Origin: Blattamonas nauphoetae
Taxonomy: Eukaryota > Preaxostyla > Oxymonadida
Direction of reading: 5' to 3'
NCBI GenBank assembly: GCA_033064195.1
Contig: JARBJD010000708.1
Coordinates: 1-21,331, forward strand
DNA: 21,331 nucleotides
The notes beneath the pieces were generated by a model. It did not search any database and was not told the origin of the DNA. It worked only from the letters and a program-made list of their open reading frames with translations. A program made the translations under genes and the position numbers. Shown one piece after another: positions 8,164 to 17,752 of this stretch; positions within the stretch are counted from its first letter, which is position 1, and each line of letters opens with the position of its first letter.

Positions 8164-8256
8164 CTTAACAGGATTTTTCTGACATGATCATTCATATTTT
8201 TGTGAAATTATTGCAGTATTCATGATCGGATGAGTAATGTTCGACAATTGGATTGA

Positions 8257-8689
8257 GAGTCTGGAAAGATTGGACGGTCAGAAAGGCCTCTATCTCTGAT
8301 TGTGTTTTAACAATCTCATCCTCTCATCGCTCAGATACGATTGAGGGACACGGTGAAGGGCTTTCCCATCCTTTCGAATGCTTGGGCAAGCCATGACACA
8401 TGCTGAATCTCACTGTTTGATGACCCCTCCTGAGCGATTGGATCATGATGAAAAATGGAACCGTGAATTGAACAGGAAGAATGGACACTCAAAGAAGAGT
8501 TAAAAACACTCGACATCGACTCATCTTCACTCAGGCCTAGATCACTCTCGAGAAATGTGGGTCCCTTGTCATTTTCCAGCGAAATCCATGCCTACTAACT
8601 GTGTCCACATTGGATTGTCAATCAGATCCTCAACAATAATCAATAGCGAAGTCTCATCAATCAATTCAGGTTTCTGAATCAGATAATCT
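8257..8689. other. No recognised gene inside the left end of the element
   Basis: Short open frames only and no repeat. A minus frame at 8331-8516 is open for 61 codons but featureless. Confidence 0.4.
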
Positions 8690-10306
8690 CTCCTCTGTGC
8701 ATGCAAATATGGCATACCTTTCATCCACACAACAAATCAAAGATGATGAAAAACTCGTTGTATTCTGATGCAAATGCGACACTGTATTAACTAACATAAC
8801 CAAACGACTCGAAATCCTCCATTCCTCGATATCTTTCCTGAATACGGTCGAGATCACACGACACATAACTATCCTCTTCCGATCGAACGGAATGGATTCA
8901 TCTATGTCCCTGTCAAGCCGACAAACTTTGAACTCAATTTAAATCCCTTCCCCATGACGACCTTATGGATGGTGTCGAGGGGACGATTCTCAATCCCCAT
9001 TTGCATCGTCAAGAACGTCACCCCGACAGCATCGTCGACGTCTTCCCCAACAGCCAGGTGATGACATTGAAAAGACTCCCTCAACACAAATGGGAATGTC
9101 TGGGCGTCCTCGACCTCGCCACATGCACTATTGGCAGCATCCTTCGATGAGGGACCAGAATTACAACTCGGACGAGTTCTATCCCATCATCGTGGAATCT
9201 CTCGCCCATCAATACCCTCCTCGTCAGCAGCAACCGACATACAATCAACAAGTGCTTGTTTTGAAGATGTCCAAGCAGATGTGCCCAGTCAGGAGTTCCC
9301 GATGACCATCAGATCTCTGATGCACTCACAACAGGAGCAAGCGGAAGATACTCGACTCCCACCTCTCTACTCAGACGATGTTATGACGTATCCCTCCATT
9401 CTCATGTTAAAGCCCTTGAGAATCGAAACAAACACGAACACCCTCCAGACAAGGTCAACGATGTCCAGAACCCGCTTGTCGATTCTGGACGAGTTGTTAT
9501 TGCCCTCCCAGATCAACAAAAGTACTTCTCTCCCTTCCTTTCTCAGAACGAGCACAGCACTGTCCGTTTACAGGCAAAGCGGTATGCCAAACAGAAGCCC
9601 GACTCCCTCTCAAACAGGGAGGGTTTGTGAACCAACAGCAACAGCACATCAACCCACAGTTTCCACAACAATCGTCTGCTGCCATTGTCACGTAGAATTC
9701 CCAGTCATATCGTCGTCCACTGCAACAATCAGAGAATCAGCCATTCGATGAAGAATATGCCACATCTCGCGCCAACCAGCTAACCGAACGAGATTTTTCT
9801 GGTTCTTTCGCACTGCCTCCCACATACACCAATCAAAACAGTCAGAAACAACACATCAATCCGAGCCAATCTCGCACCAAAGATACCCACAGGAAGACAT
9901 CCACCACTTCACCCAACCCTCCTTCTACAAACCCCAATCTTCCACTTCCCTACTTTCTTCCCATGTCCTCCAACTCCCATCAAGTTGCCCTCAACGCACA
10001 CATTGTGTGGTTCCCGCATTACGAGACTGACCCTCGCATTCTGATGGAGTAGACAGGATCAGCCGATGCTGTCCACAACTGGCGTTTCTATTTGTCGATT
10101 CCGACATATCCGATGAATGTGGCACCGACACAAATTCAGTCGAAGTCGCCAACACGCGGGAAGAAGGATCAGACGGCGAGAAGGCTGGCGAACGAGCTGA
10201 GAAGGTTGCTGCTGATTTCCAATCCCTCGTCGACTACTACGATGATCTTGACATCATCAATCAACTCTGGAAGAACAGCGACATCCTGTCGAACAAGATG
10301 GTGTGA
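8690..10306 (+). pseudogene. Decayed or mis-assembled Gln-rich host-like gene
   Basis: Coding-like stretches succeed one another in different plus frames: SSVHANMAYLSSTQQIKDDE near 8690; NGFIYVPVKPTNFELNLNPF near 8895; PDSIVDVFPNSQVMTLKRLP near 9020; DEFYPIIVESLAHQYPPRQQ near 9175; RVVIALPDQQKYFSPFLSQN near 9500; a Gln/Pro/Asn-rich tract FVNQQQQHINPQFPQQSS from about 9625; HIVWFPHYETDPRILME near 10010; and an acidic helical end DFQSLVDYYDDLDIINQLW to TGA at 10304-10306. The Gln-rich tract holds two in-frame TAG codons and otherwise stays open for hundreds of bases. All three plus frames are stop-poor here because the strand is CA-rich, so openness alone is weak evidence. No family is recognised. 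It may be one low-complexity protein with several indels, or more than one captured piece. Confidence 0.4.
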
Positions 10307-11950
10307 GTGTCAGGAGGCGATGGCTGGGCTTACGATTTCGACGTCCACTGCATCGATCATTTCCTCCACTTTGGCGAGGACGTCCGCGCCGTGATATGGC
10401 TCAGATGTTCACAGGAAGGCAAAATCTCGCTTTCTTTGAACAAGAAAAGACTGTGCTCGTTCACGACTTGCACTGTTTCACCAATACTCTCCACATATCA
10501 ACAGCAACACTCTCCATCTCTTCATACACGCTTGCCTCGCTCAGTCCAACTGCACATTCTTCTCTCTTCGCCGTCACGTCCATAGGCAATGTAACTTTCA
10601 CAACGACGATCATCAACGATCTGACGTCAACAACCACCCTTTTCTCGATCACAAAGTCAACTGGAACAGTGTCGTTCTCTTCCTCTCCCTTCACCGATTG
10701 TGGGTCAACGAGCTCATCTCTCATCGATGCCACACTAACTGAATCCGTGTCTCTTTCAGTCGTTTATGTCAATGTGTTTCAAGATCTAAAACAGCCACCA
10801 CCGCGGCGGGTCAGTTGAGCATCACCGTCACTGTCAACTCTGACGCGACTTGCCGCACAATCACACTGTCTGTGGACTCTGCCTTCACTGAAACAAGCGA
10901 GACACTAACATTGACCAAAATGGATTCATGGCCATGTCAAGCTGCTCGTTCACCTCTCTCGTCTCGATTGGGTCGGGCTAAGCCCTGAGTGGAACAATCG
11001 GCACTGATGAGGTAGAAACCATTGCCAGTTCGATCTTCGCGCCGTGTTCAGCTGCAAATGGAGGAGCTCTCTCGGTCAGTCACAGGCGGACAACTCTCCA
11101 TCACCTCGACAATATTTTCTGACAGTTCAGCTACCGCGAATGGAGCGGCGCTGTTCCTGGACCCCAGCGGACTCACAGCCTCACAACTGACCTCTTTGCT
11201 GCCACGAACGTCAATGTGTGTGGATGATCTGGCATTCTCCAAACTGATCGTCGTTCTTCCATCGACCCTGTCATCCGCGTCTGTCGGATCTCTGATCTCC
11301 CCCACTGCCTCTCTGACCATCTTCCCATCATCAGAGAATGCTCGTTCTCCACGTGATCCTCCACACATGACGGCAGAGGGATCTCGATTTCATGTCCATC
11401 CAAATTCCCACCTTCAAGTCTTGTCATCGACTCAAAATTCGATAAAATCTGTCAGTGTTCGAGCGGACGATCTGGAGAATGGATTTGCATCTCCGCCTAC
11501 GACTACTCATCACTCCTCATCTCACACTCGATGTCAAGGAAGTCTGTCAAAATGTCAGCTTCAGGCCCATCTTTCGATGTGACAGTCACCGCCTGCACAT
11601 ACACATCCTGCTCAACAACCTCCGAGACAACTTTTGGCGTACTCCATCGCGCACTCTTTCAGACACAGTTCATCCTCACTGGAACAGCAACTATCACAAC
11701 ATGCACGTCACAGTCAATGTGATTAGCCGACGTACTCCACCCACGCCTGTGTCTAAGCTGATGCCTCAATTGTTTTGGTGAATGAGGATGCCGCTTCTTC
11801 GATTGCTGTTCGTTTTCTTCTCGCCGTCATTCTCCTCGTTCGCCAGTATCTGAACACGCAACGAATCACTCATGTGGTGATCTGTGGAACTGGAACGACA
11901 TTCTTGGCATCGCCAGCGAAACATGTGAGCCGTGTGTGCAGCTCTTGACA
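10307..11950 (+). pseudogene. Surface protein with beta-helix repeats and membrane anchor, broken
   Basis: The frame from 10307 (GDGWAYDFDVHCIDHFLHF) gives way near 10440 to Ser/Thr/Val-rich strands, for example SSLFAVTSIGNVTFTTTII and SITKSTGTVSFSSSPFTDCG, which look like parallel beta-helix turns. At 11080-11160 GGQLSITSTIFSDSSATANG followed by AALFLD has the F-x-x-[ST]/NGAA pattern of polymorphic-membrane-protein-like repeats. DVTVTACTYTSC follows at 11575-11610 in another frame. At about 11780-11850 NEDAASSIAVRFLLAVILLV forms a plausible membrane helix just before the C-terminus. I recall large families like this from oxymonads. Several frame changes break it, at least two near 10800 and 11200-11450. 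It would be a cell-surface protein if intact. Confidence 0.5.
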
Positions 11951-12154
11951 AAGCACTTGATGGTGACGGGGTGATCCTGGTTCATTCACCTCAAGGGCAC
12001 AACCGCGTGATGCTGATTGAGTCGATTTTTCTGATTCAGCGCTACAGTTGGTGAGTGGAGCTTGCGATGGAAGTGACGTCGCTGAGCCGGCGGACTCGGA
12101 TGAAGGGATCGTTCGTTTCGGGGTTGAGGAAGCATGCTGGAGTGATTAATCGTC

Positions 12155-13189
12155 TTGTGCAAACGCCTCGTCTTTGCAGGAATCGTTCACTCTGCACAAC
12201 ACGTCGTTCAACCAGGCAGTGCGACTGGCTCAGTCTGCGCCGAGTGTGCGTACTGCTCCGAAAGTGAAGTTCCCTGCTCACTGGCGCCGTGTGTCGTGAA
12301 ACCGAAATCGAGCTCGTCGACGAAACGACCGCAGACGAGTGAACCGACAAGCGGGACGGAGCCAGCGGGATCGATTCTGCAGTCCGGCGATGCGAGGAGA
12401 CACCGAATGCCGCTGAAGTTGGCGAAAACGAGCCCGCTTCTTTCGCGTGTCGCCCGCCGCTGACCAGCGCTTGCCGAAGCTACACTCCACTCGGATTGGA
12501 CGTGCCGCAGATTAATGTTCAGAATGTGCCCGCACAATTGTTGGGGCATGCGACGATTCTGGAATTGATGGAAGCTGGAAACCGAAACTGTCAGCTCTTC
12601 GGACAATCGAACAAAACGCCCTCCGACGGCAAGGATCGGCCGGGCACCACTCCCGAACGGCATGCCCGGCCGCCCACACTCTCACAAGTCTCGTCCGCAG
12701 CGTCACTGGATTCGCTGGCCTCCTCGTCGCGTGTTGATTCGCCGACGTGCGCGACGAACGAAGAAAGCGAGTCGGTGATTGAACTGAACCCCACCGCTCT
12801 CATTGTACACAGACCAGCACTTCCTGCCGCTCTTCTCGCCCACACCGCACACCCTCCGTCGGCAGCGGACAGCAACACAGACCGCTCTCGCCCCTCGTCG
12901 CCCACACTCACAAACCCCTTTCGCCTCCGAAGGACCACGCGAACTTGAACGAGCCACCGAGTCCTGTTCTTGTGACGATGCACCGGTTCTCGCGCGGGAA
13001 TGGGATGCGCTCGCCGCAACACTCGAAGCCAGCCCCAAAGTTGGTCTCGCTCCCCCACAACCCCTCCCACACCCTCCCCCTCTTCCCATAACACGAAAGT
13101 GTGCATTCTGCGAGTGTGAAGAAGATAACACGGACAACATCCGTCGCGAAGGGAAGGCTGTGGCTGCGAGGCAGAAGCGCCATTTCTGA
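12155..13189 (+). pseudogene. GC-rich frame, Cys-, Ser- and Pro-rich, unrecognised
   Basis: The coding-like path starts with SVCAECAYCSESEVPCSLAP near 12220, where closely spaced Cys pairs suggest metal binding or disulphides. An acidic piece (CRETEIELVDETTADE) ends at a TGA near 12344. The same frame then runs open for about 200 codons to 12948, with PLGLDVPQINVQNVPAQLLG, ATILELMEAGNRNCQLFG and a Ser-rich segment ASLDSLASSSRVDS. A neighbouring frame then carries LAREWDALAATLEASPKVGL, a Pro tract and CAFCECEEDN to TGA at 13187-13189. Local GC is clearly higher than on either side, and long minus-strand frames (12591-13307, 12703-13449) appear here as a consequence. I recognise no domain. It may be the cytoplasmic or regulatory part of the preceding surface protein or an independent captured gene. 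Confidence 0.35.
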
Positions 13190-13996
13190 TTGTTTCTCCG
13201 ATCGGATTGGGTGGATCTGCCGTCGTGGTCCGTTCCCTTTCTTTTTGGTTCGTGTCCCATCCTCTTTCTTCCTCCGCGTTCTGTTCTGCTTCGAAGCTCG
13301 TCATCATTTGGCTGTCCTGTTCTGCGCTGAATCTCGCTGTAGCTTTCTGTTCTGGCAGTGTCTTTCTCTGTGCGTCCTGCCCTTTCTTGCCTGTACATGA
13401 GACGATAGAGATTCGGGGAGGGATCTGAGGCTATTATCGTTTTACCCATTCTTTACCAGTTTCTGAGCCTATTTTCGCGAATATTTTGTTTTCTTGATTG
13501 CTTGTGACATGCACTGAATGAATTGAAGACGTGATATTGTCTTGTTTCCGAAATATTGGTTGGTGAAGTGTTCAAAACAAACTGGATTTGTGCAGCACAG
13601 GAGTTGGGGATGACTTACTATCTGGTTCCAGCAAACAATGAAATCCTTATCATTTGAATCGAGTGCGTTTCAACCGTCCAACCAATCTGGGGATGGCAGC
13701 AGAGAATGACGAGAATTGGATGGCTTCAGCATTCTTGATCTCCGCTTCAAACTTCAGCTGCGTCGCAAAATATGTTCACGGAAGAACAAATTGTTGTTCC
13801 AGATCGAGTTGTTCCTGTCTGCACGGATCTTTCTACAAGTTCACATTAACAACCATCTGCTGTCTGATGAGACCTCGTTCGGCGTTCTTTGCAAGAAATG
13901 GGTTTCTTTTGGTTTTGTCTCATCTGTTGAGGAAAATAGTGGGGGCAGTCAGGGACTAAGTTTTCTTCAAATCGAGTGCGATTCAGTGTCGATTCG
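13190..13996. other. No confident gene
   Basis: GC drops back after 13.4 kb. A plus frame at 13716-14033 (MDGFSILDLRFKLQLRRKIC...) is open for 105 codons and looks mildly protein-like, with basic and hydrophobic alternation, but has no recognisable motif and overlaps the 3' end of the minus-strand gene. Confidence 0.35.
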
Positions 13997-15006
13997 TTAT
14001 TGTGCCAGTGGAGACCCCAAAATGAGCATTTGAGTTGTCAGTGTATTCATACCCAACCATGTCATCACATCGAGTGATCCGAAATAAATTCGCTGTGGTT
14101 TCGTGTGCAAAAGGAGAATGTTGTTTCCAACTCCAAAGAGTCATCAAGACCTTCCTCTCGCAAGCTGGCCATGATGTCCTTGCTTCTCCTTTGCACTTCG
14201 GGTTTTGCGTCCTTCCACATCAACAGAGTCCATCTCAGGTACGACAGGCCTTGATCGATCATTTCAACGGTGGTGAAGTGAATGAAGCAATTTATGATGG
14301 CGACAGAGAGAGGGGCAGCATGAAAGAGTGAATTTCTTCGTAGAAAGAGCGCATCGCATTGGCTCCAGAAGCAGAGTCATAATGCTGGATGTCGGATTGT
14401 GGATGTCGAATATGGAGTAGTGACGACAGATGAATCTCAGAAAACCCTCAAGTGGAACAAGGAGATCCGAAAAGATGATGTGGAAGAACTGAAGTTGTTC
14501 TGGAATCACAGAAAAGTCCCTAAAATAGATGGAGTCGCCGAGTTGAGAGAGACAGCGAACAATGATTCTCACGAGAAGAATCATGTGTTGAGGCTTCAGA
14601 TGATTCTCTTGCTCGCAGAATGAAAGCGGAGGAGTCAGAAGAATTCGGCTTCCACAAGTTTGAGTCGGTCACGAGTGTCGGCCATTTCTAGTGTTGTATC
14701 CAGAAATGAAAGTGCTGAAAATGATATTGTTTCATTGCTACAGGATAAAAGGGAGACCATTGCTTCTGCGAACAGTCGACAGGTTCGATTCGGTGATGGG
14801 ACGAGGTCAAACAGAATCTCGCCGCAAGTGAACAGTTTCTTGGGCCCAGGTGCAAGTTTGTCCAGCAATCGGCAGGCCTTTCGGGTTTCAGACTTTCCAA
14901 AGACGGCTCCTTCTTTCACAAGTGTCACAAGTGAGAGAAAGACTGGAGATGCATCAGAGATGTTGGTGATTCGAGACAGGTTGACTGTGAAGAATGGTTG
15001 CGGCAA
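13997..15006 (-). CDS. ARM/HEAT-like repeat protein of an oxymonad-type family, frame-broken
   Basis: Minus-strand frames follow in the order expected for a lineage-specific family of about 330-400 residues that I recall as abundant in Blattamonas-type genomes. The first, 15006-14635, has SLVTLVKEGAVFGKSETRKA, ILFDLVPSPNRTCRLFAEAM and VSLLSCSNETISFSALSFLD. Next, 14630-14264 has LSFCEQENHLKPQHMILLV and DLLVPLEGFLRFICRHYSIF. Then 14320-14065 has MIDQGLSYLRWTLLMWKDAK and DIMASLREEGLDDSLELET. The last, near 14065, has DVMTWLGMN, with a stop at 13997-13999. These are amphipathic Leu-rich helices in pairs, so a solenoid scaffold is likely; the biochemical role is unknown. About three one-base frame changes occur, near 14632, 14325 and 14070. 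It is antisense to the surface-protein and GC-rich frames within the same element. Family identity is from memory only. Confidence 0.6.
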
Positions 15007-15163
15007 ATCTCTCGTGTCCGGTTGGGAAAGATGCGATTAAAAGAGATTCTGTGGGAAGGAGCTGGGTCTGTACGAGAAGAGGGAGTGGAAAAGATCGGAT
15101 TCATTCCCTTCGGTCTCTTCTTGATATGCCCCTGCTGGAAGACAAAGTGAGGTGCACACGTGG

Positions 15164-15388
15164 TTAGCCAGTTGCCTTGTCTCCGCTTTGTTTGCTGGTG
15201 TTGCGTTCTCTCGATGCCAGTCGGATCTGACGGTTAACGTATGGTTGAGAAGGAAGGGGAGGCGGTGTGAGATTGCAGTTGGCTGAAATGGAGGAATATC
15301 CTTGGGACTCTGTTGGTTTTGGGACAGGGATTACTGAAATGGCACCTGTTTCGGTGAAAGATAATCGCGTCGATTTGCACAACTCCAT
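15164..15388 (-). CDS. Short Ser/Pro-rich minus-strand frame, possibly a 5' part of the ARM-like gene
   Basis: ATG at 15388, 74 residues (MELCKSTRLSFTETGAISVI..., then LTPPPLPSQPYVNRQIRLAS). It precedes the ARM-like frame on the same strand by about 160 bases with a different frame between them. No splice junction was identified, so the link is a guess. Confidence 0.25.
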   Translation of the reverse strand: MELCKSTRLSFTETGAISVIPVPKPTESQGYSSISANCNLTPPPLPSQPYVNRQIRLASRERNTSKQSGDKATG

Positions 15389-15620
15389 TCTTGCTCTGTT
15401 TCATTGTATCATCTCATGATTCATTTTGTGATTGTTGGTACAGAATATATCCTGTTGAAAGGGCGGTATACACCAGAGAGAGGAGAGTTAAAGAGAAAGT
15501 GGGATGATCCGATTCAAAAAGGCCAATTCAATCCAATTGTCGAACATTACTCATCCGATCATGAATACTGCAATAATTTCACAAAAATATGAATGATCAT
15601 GTCAGAAAAATCCTGTTAAG

Positions 15621-15699
15621 AAAAAGTTGGAGATCCCGGAGTTCGAACCTGGGACCCAACAGTGGAAGTCTTTGTATCTACCAACTCGTCCATTTGTAC
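15621..15699 (-). ncRNA. tRNA-like Pol III promoter unit in the right TIR
   Basis: Read on the minus strand, an A-box-like TGGACGAGTTGG (15681-15692) is followed by a B-box-like GGTTCGAACTCC (15638-15649) and five T (complement of 15621-15625). The B box is slightly degraded compared with the left copy. It also points into the element. Confidence 0.45.
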
Positions 15700-15745
15700 A
15701 ATTTGTTTTGATCAAACATCCACACCGATAAGGTTTAAAACCAAC

Positions 15746-15859
15746 TTTTTGCAGATTTCCAACGGTCGTTCAGATTTCCAACGGTCGTTCAGAAAACCAA
15801 CGGTCGTTCAGAAAACCAACTGCAGTTCAGAAAACCAACTGCACTCGAGAAAACCAACT
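15746..15859 (-). repeat. Six 19-nt iterons in the right TIR
   Basis: Same order and sequence of units as at 7918-8031, inverted, including the two GGAAATC variants at the inner end. Confidence 0.85.
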
Positions 15860-15875
15860 TCAAATTGAGGCAGCC

Positions 15876-15884
15876 CTGCTCCTT
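15876..15884. repeat. 9-bp target site duplication, right
   Basis: Exact second copy of CTGCTCCTT, directly outside the right inverted repeat. Confidence 0.8.
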
Positions 15885-17745
15885 TGCCTCTGATCATTTT
15901 GAGAGGGTCTGGTCCTTCGCGTTTCCAATCTGGAAAGATGACCATTGATGCAAGTGATGGAAAAGACGATGTGACTGACACATTTGAACATGAACCCGTC
16001 GTACGGGGCATGCAGGTCAACGAGGGTGGCGAACTTCAAGGAGTGTGTGATGTGGAGGTTGACCTCGTTGTTGTTGCTTCTGATTTTACGATCAACGGAT
16101 GTGTCCATCACTCGTATTGGATTGGAGGGGGACCGTCTTGCTGAGTGTTGTCGCTTGCCTCACAATGGATGTCTGATCGTGCTGTCCAACGAAAGAGCAA
16201 GAAGAGAGTTCACTGAGCAAGATTGTCCGTGTTCATTTCTCTGTTCGGTGTGGGATTAAGGATTAGGCCTGGGTGTGGTAACCATTGCATCATCGACTCC
16301 TTTCCTCAGGAAGATGGGCAAGTGATGCAAAGAGCTGTGTTGTTTTGTCTCTCAGGAATACTGGAACATGATTGTCTGACATCTAGCCGTGAGCGTAGAG
16401 ACACATCGTATCGTACGGCAAATGAGCTCATCCACCTCGATGGTGTCGTATCCGTGGAGGTCATCGTACGTTGGAGTGGTGGAAGCTGATACACAACGCG
16501 GGATTGTGGATGAGGAATTGGAGTTCGATGTGTGTATGAGAGCGGGCGTTTGGGAGAGCGGAGTTCACGACGATGAAAAAGTGGAGAGAGATTCAATTTT
16601 GAGTTGGTTGGAATGATCAGAGGGCTGTCACATCGATGTGCCGGATTCCAATCGGCAACAGTGAGAAACAGAGCGGCAACATTCTCATTCATCAAATCCT
16701 GGTCACTCGTGTCGCTTGCAGAGAGATCATTTGTGGCAGTGTGTGTTGATTGCATTGATCTCGTGATGTGAGGCGACTGACCCGGTCAGGGAGACATGTG
16801 CGAATTGGTCGTCTGTTGGTGCTGGAGGGGACATGTGCTTCGAAGAAGGGCCAGATTGGGAATAGTTGATGTCAGAGTCTACCACGGATTGTTCTTGTCC
16901 CAACTGCGATGTTGAGACATTGAATCAGTGAGGATCGAACGAGAGAGTAAACTCTTCATGAAGTCCATTTCTGTCACACTTCGTTGAGCCTCTGTTTGAG
17001 CGTTGAATGTAGCTTTGTGGTTCGGAATCAACGAGAGATACTGGCCTCAAGATTTCATCCACAATCCATTGAATGTTGAGGAAAGTGAGTCTTCAGACAG
17101 ACCGTGTTGGTGGGCGGTGAGGGTGGACTTGAATGTCTGACAATCATCGATGTTGAATGAGTTGAGCGTAGCTGGGCTGGATGTCTGGAGGCGTGTTGTT
17201 GAAAGGAGCTTTGGCGTAGGTCAGGAGCAGTGTGTCTTTGGCGAGTTCCGAACAAGTTGAGGTCATCCATCAACTTCTTGTTGGCACGTTTTGTTGAATT
17301 AGCAGACCTGCGACACGGTGTCTGAAGGTGGAGCTTCCGTCGTATTGATTGTCTCTGGTTTGTCAGATCACATGCCCAACTCACGGAAACCTACTCAGAA
17401 AATGGTGTCGGTGGAATGACTTTTGATGAGACTCGAGATTGTGAGAGAGTGTCGAACTTCAGGTTCATCACTTGCCTTGCAGGATCAACCTTAGACGAGA
17501 GGGATTGGATTCCTTCACAGAATGCGTCTGAAAACTGTGTTCTTAAAGTCATGCTTTGAATGATCGATGGAGGACGAGACAAACACAAAATGAGCAGCTG
17601 TGAAGATGGAGTTCCCGAGAGCGTTTGTCTCGTCTGCGATGAGCATTTCCTGTGAGATTGTCATCATCACATCATCACTCGTGAACACAACATCTTCCGC
17701 TTTCAAAAAAACATGTCCTTGCAGTCGAGATTGCTTTCGACTGAG
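15885..17745 (-). pseudogene. Unrecognised minus-strand coding remnants
   Basis: The plus strand is G-rich, so coding on the minus strand is likelier. Minus frames at 17515-17706 (MLIADETNALGNSIFTAAHF), 17391-17588 (KVDPARQVMNLKFDTLSQSR), about 17060-17180 (TLNSFNIDDCQTFKSTLTAH in one frame) and 16306-16755 (DQDLMNENVAALFLTVADWN) are Ser/Thr/Asn-rich and protein-like but in differing frames. A third-frame piece TYDDLHGYDTIEVDELICRT also lies near 16420-16480. The composition recalls beta-helix surface proteins, but no repeat signature is clear. It may be the other half of the minus-strand remnant at 6969-7860, split by the 8-kb element. Confidence 0.25.
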
Positions 17746-17752
17746 GTTGGTC

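Larger units (their letters stand above)
7902..8256 (+). repeat. Left terminal inverted repeat (355 bp)
   Basis: Order inward from the tip: a 16-bp tip (GGTCATCTCAATTTAA), six 19-nt iterons, a 60-bp spacer, a tRNA-like Pol III promoter with T6 run, then about 93 bp of unique sequence ending GACAATTGGATTGA. The first 15 tip bases differ from the right copy at five positions, all transitions. Confidence 0.9.
7902..15875. mobile_element. Long-TIR (foldback/Mutator-like) element of 7974 bp carrying host gene pieces
   Basis: Inverted repeats of 355 and 348 bp, with about seven substitutions and four homopolymer length differences, bound the unit. A 9-bp direct duplication CTGCTCCTT lies immediately outside, while no duplication flanks either repeat on its own. 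The two repeats therefore behave as the ends of one mobile unit, not as two separate insertions. I recognise no transposase inside. The cargo is host-like: Gln-rich frames (8690-10306), surface-protein beta-helix repeats and anchor (10307-11950), a GC-rich frame (12155-13189) and an ARM/HEAT-like gene on the minus strand (13997-15006). TIRs built of tandem iterons with a 9-bp duplication match foldback elements, and long TIRs with a 9-11-bp duplication match Mutator-like elements. Gene cargo without transposase matches Pack-type elements. Superfamily is inferred. High TIR identity suggests a recent insertion. Confidence 0.75.
15528..15875 (-). repeat. Right terminal inverted repeat (348 bp)
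   Basis: Mirror of 7902-8256. It differs by shorter A/T runs (7 nt in total over four runs), five transitions at the tip and a TC/CT swap in the B box. Its inner limit, TCAATCCAATTGTC, matches the inner limit of the left copy exactly. Confidence 0.9.

Noticed and set aside
7914-8195. Minus-strand 93-codon frame with an 'IPGFEPGT' motif, and its partner at 15662-15868
   Set aside because: Both are translations of the TIR iterons and the antisense of the tRNA-like B box, a well-known source of false proteins.
12591-13449. Two minus-strand frames of 238 and 248 codons
   Set aside because: They lie in the GC-rich island where stops are rare on both strands. Arg/Gly-rich low-complexity composition and lack of motifs suggest shadows of plus-strand sequence.
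7902-15875. Polinton/Maverick or virophage-like identity for the 8-kb unit
   Set aside because: Long TIRs could suggest it, but the duplication is 9 bp and not about 6 bp, and no polymerase, capsid, packaging ATPase or integrase motif was seen.
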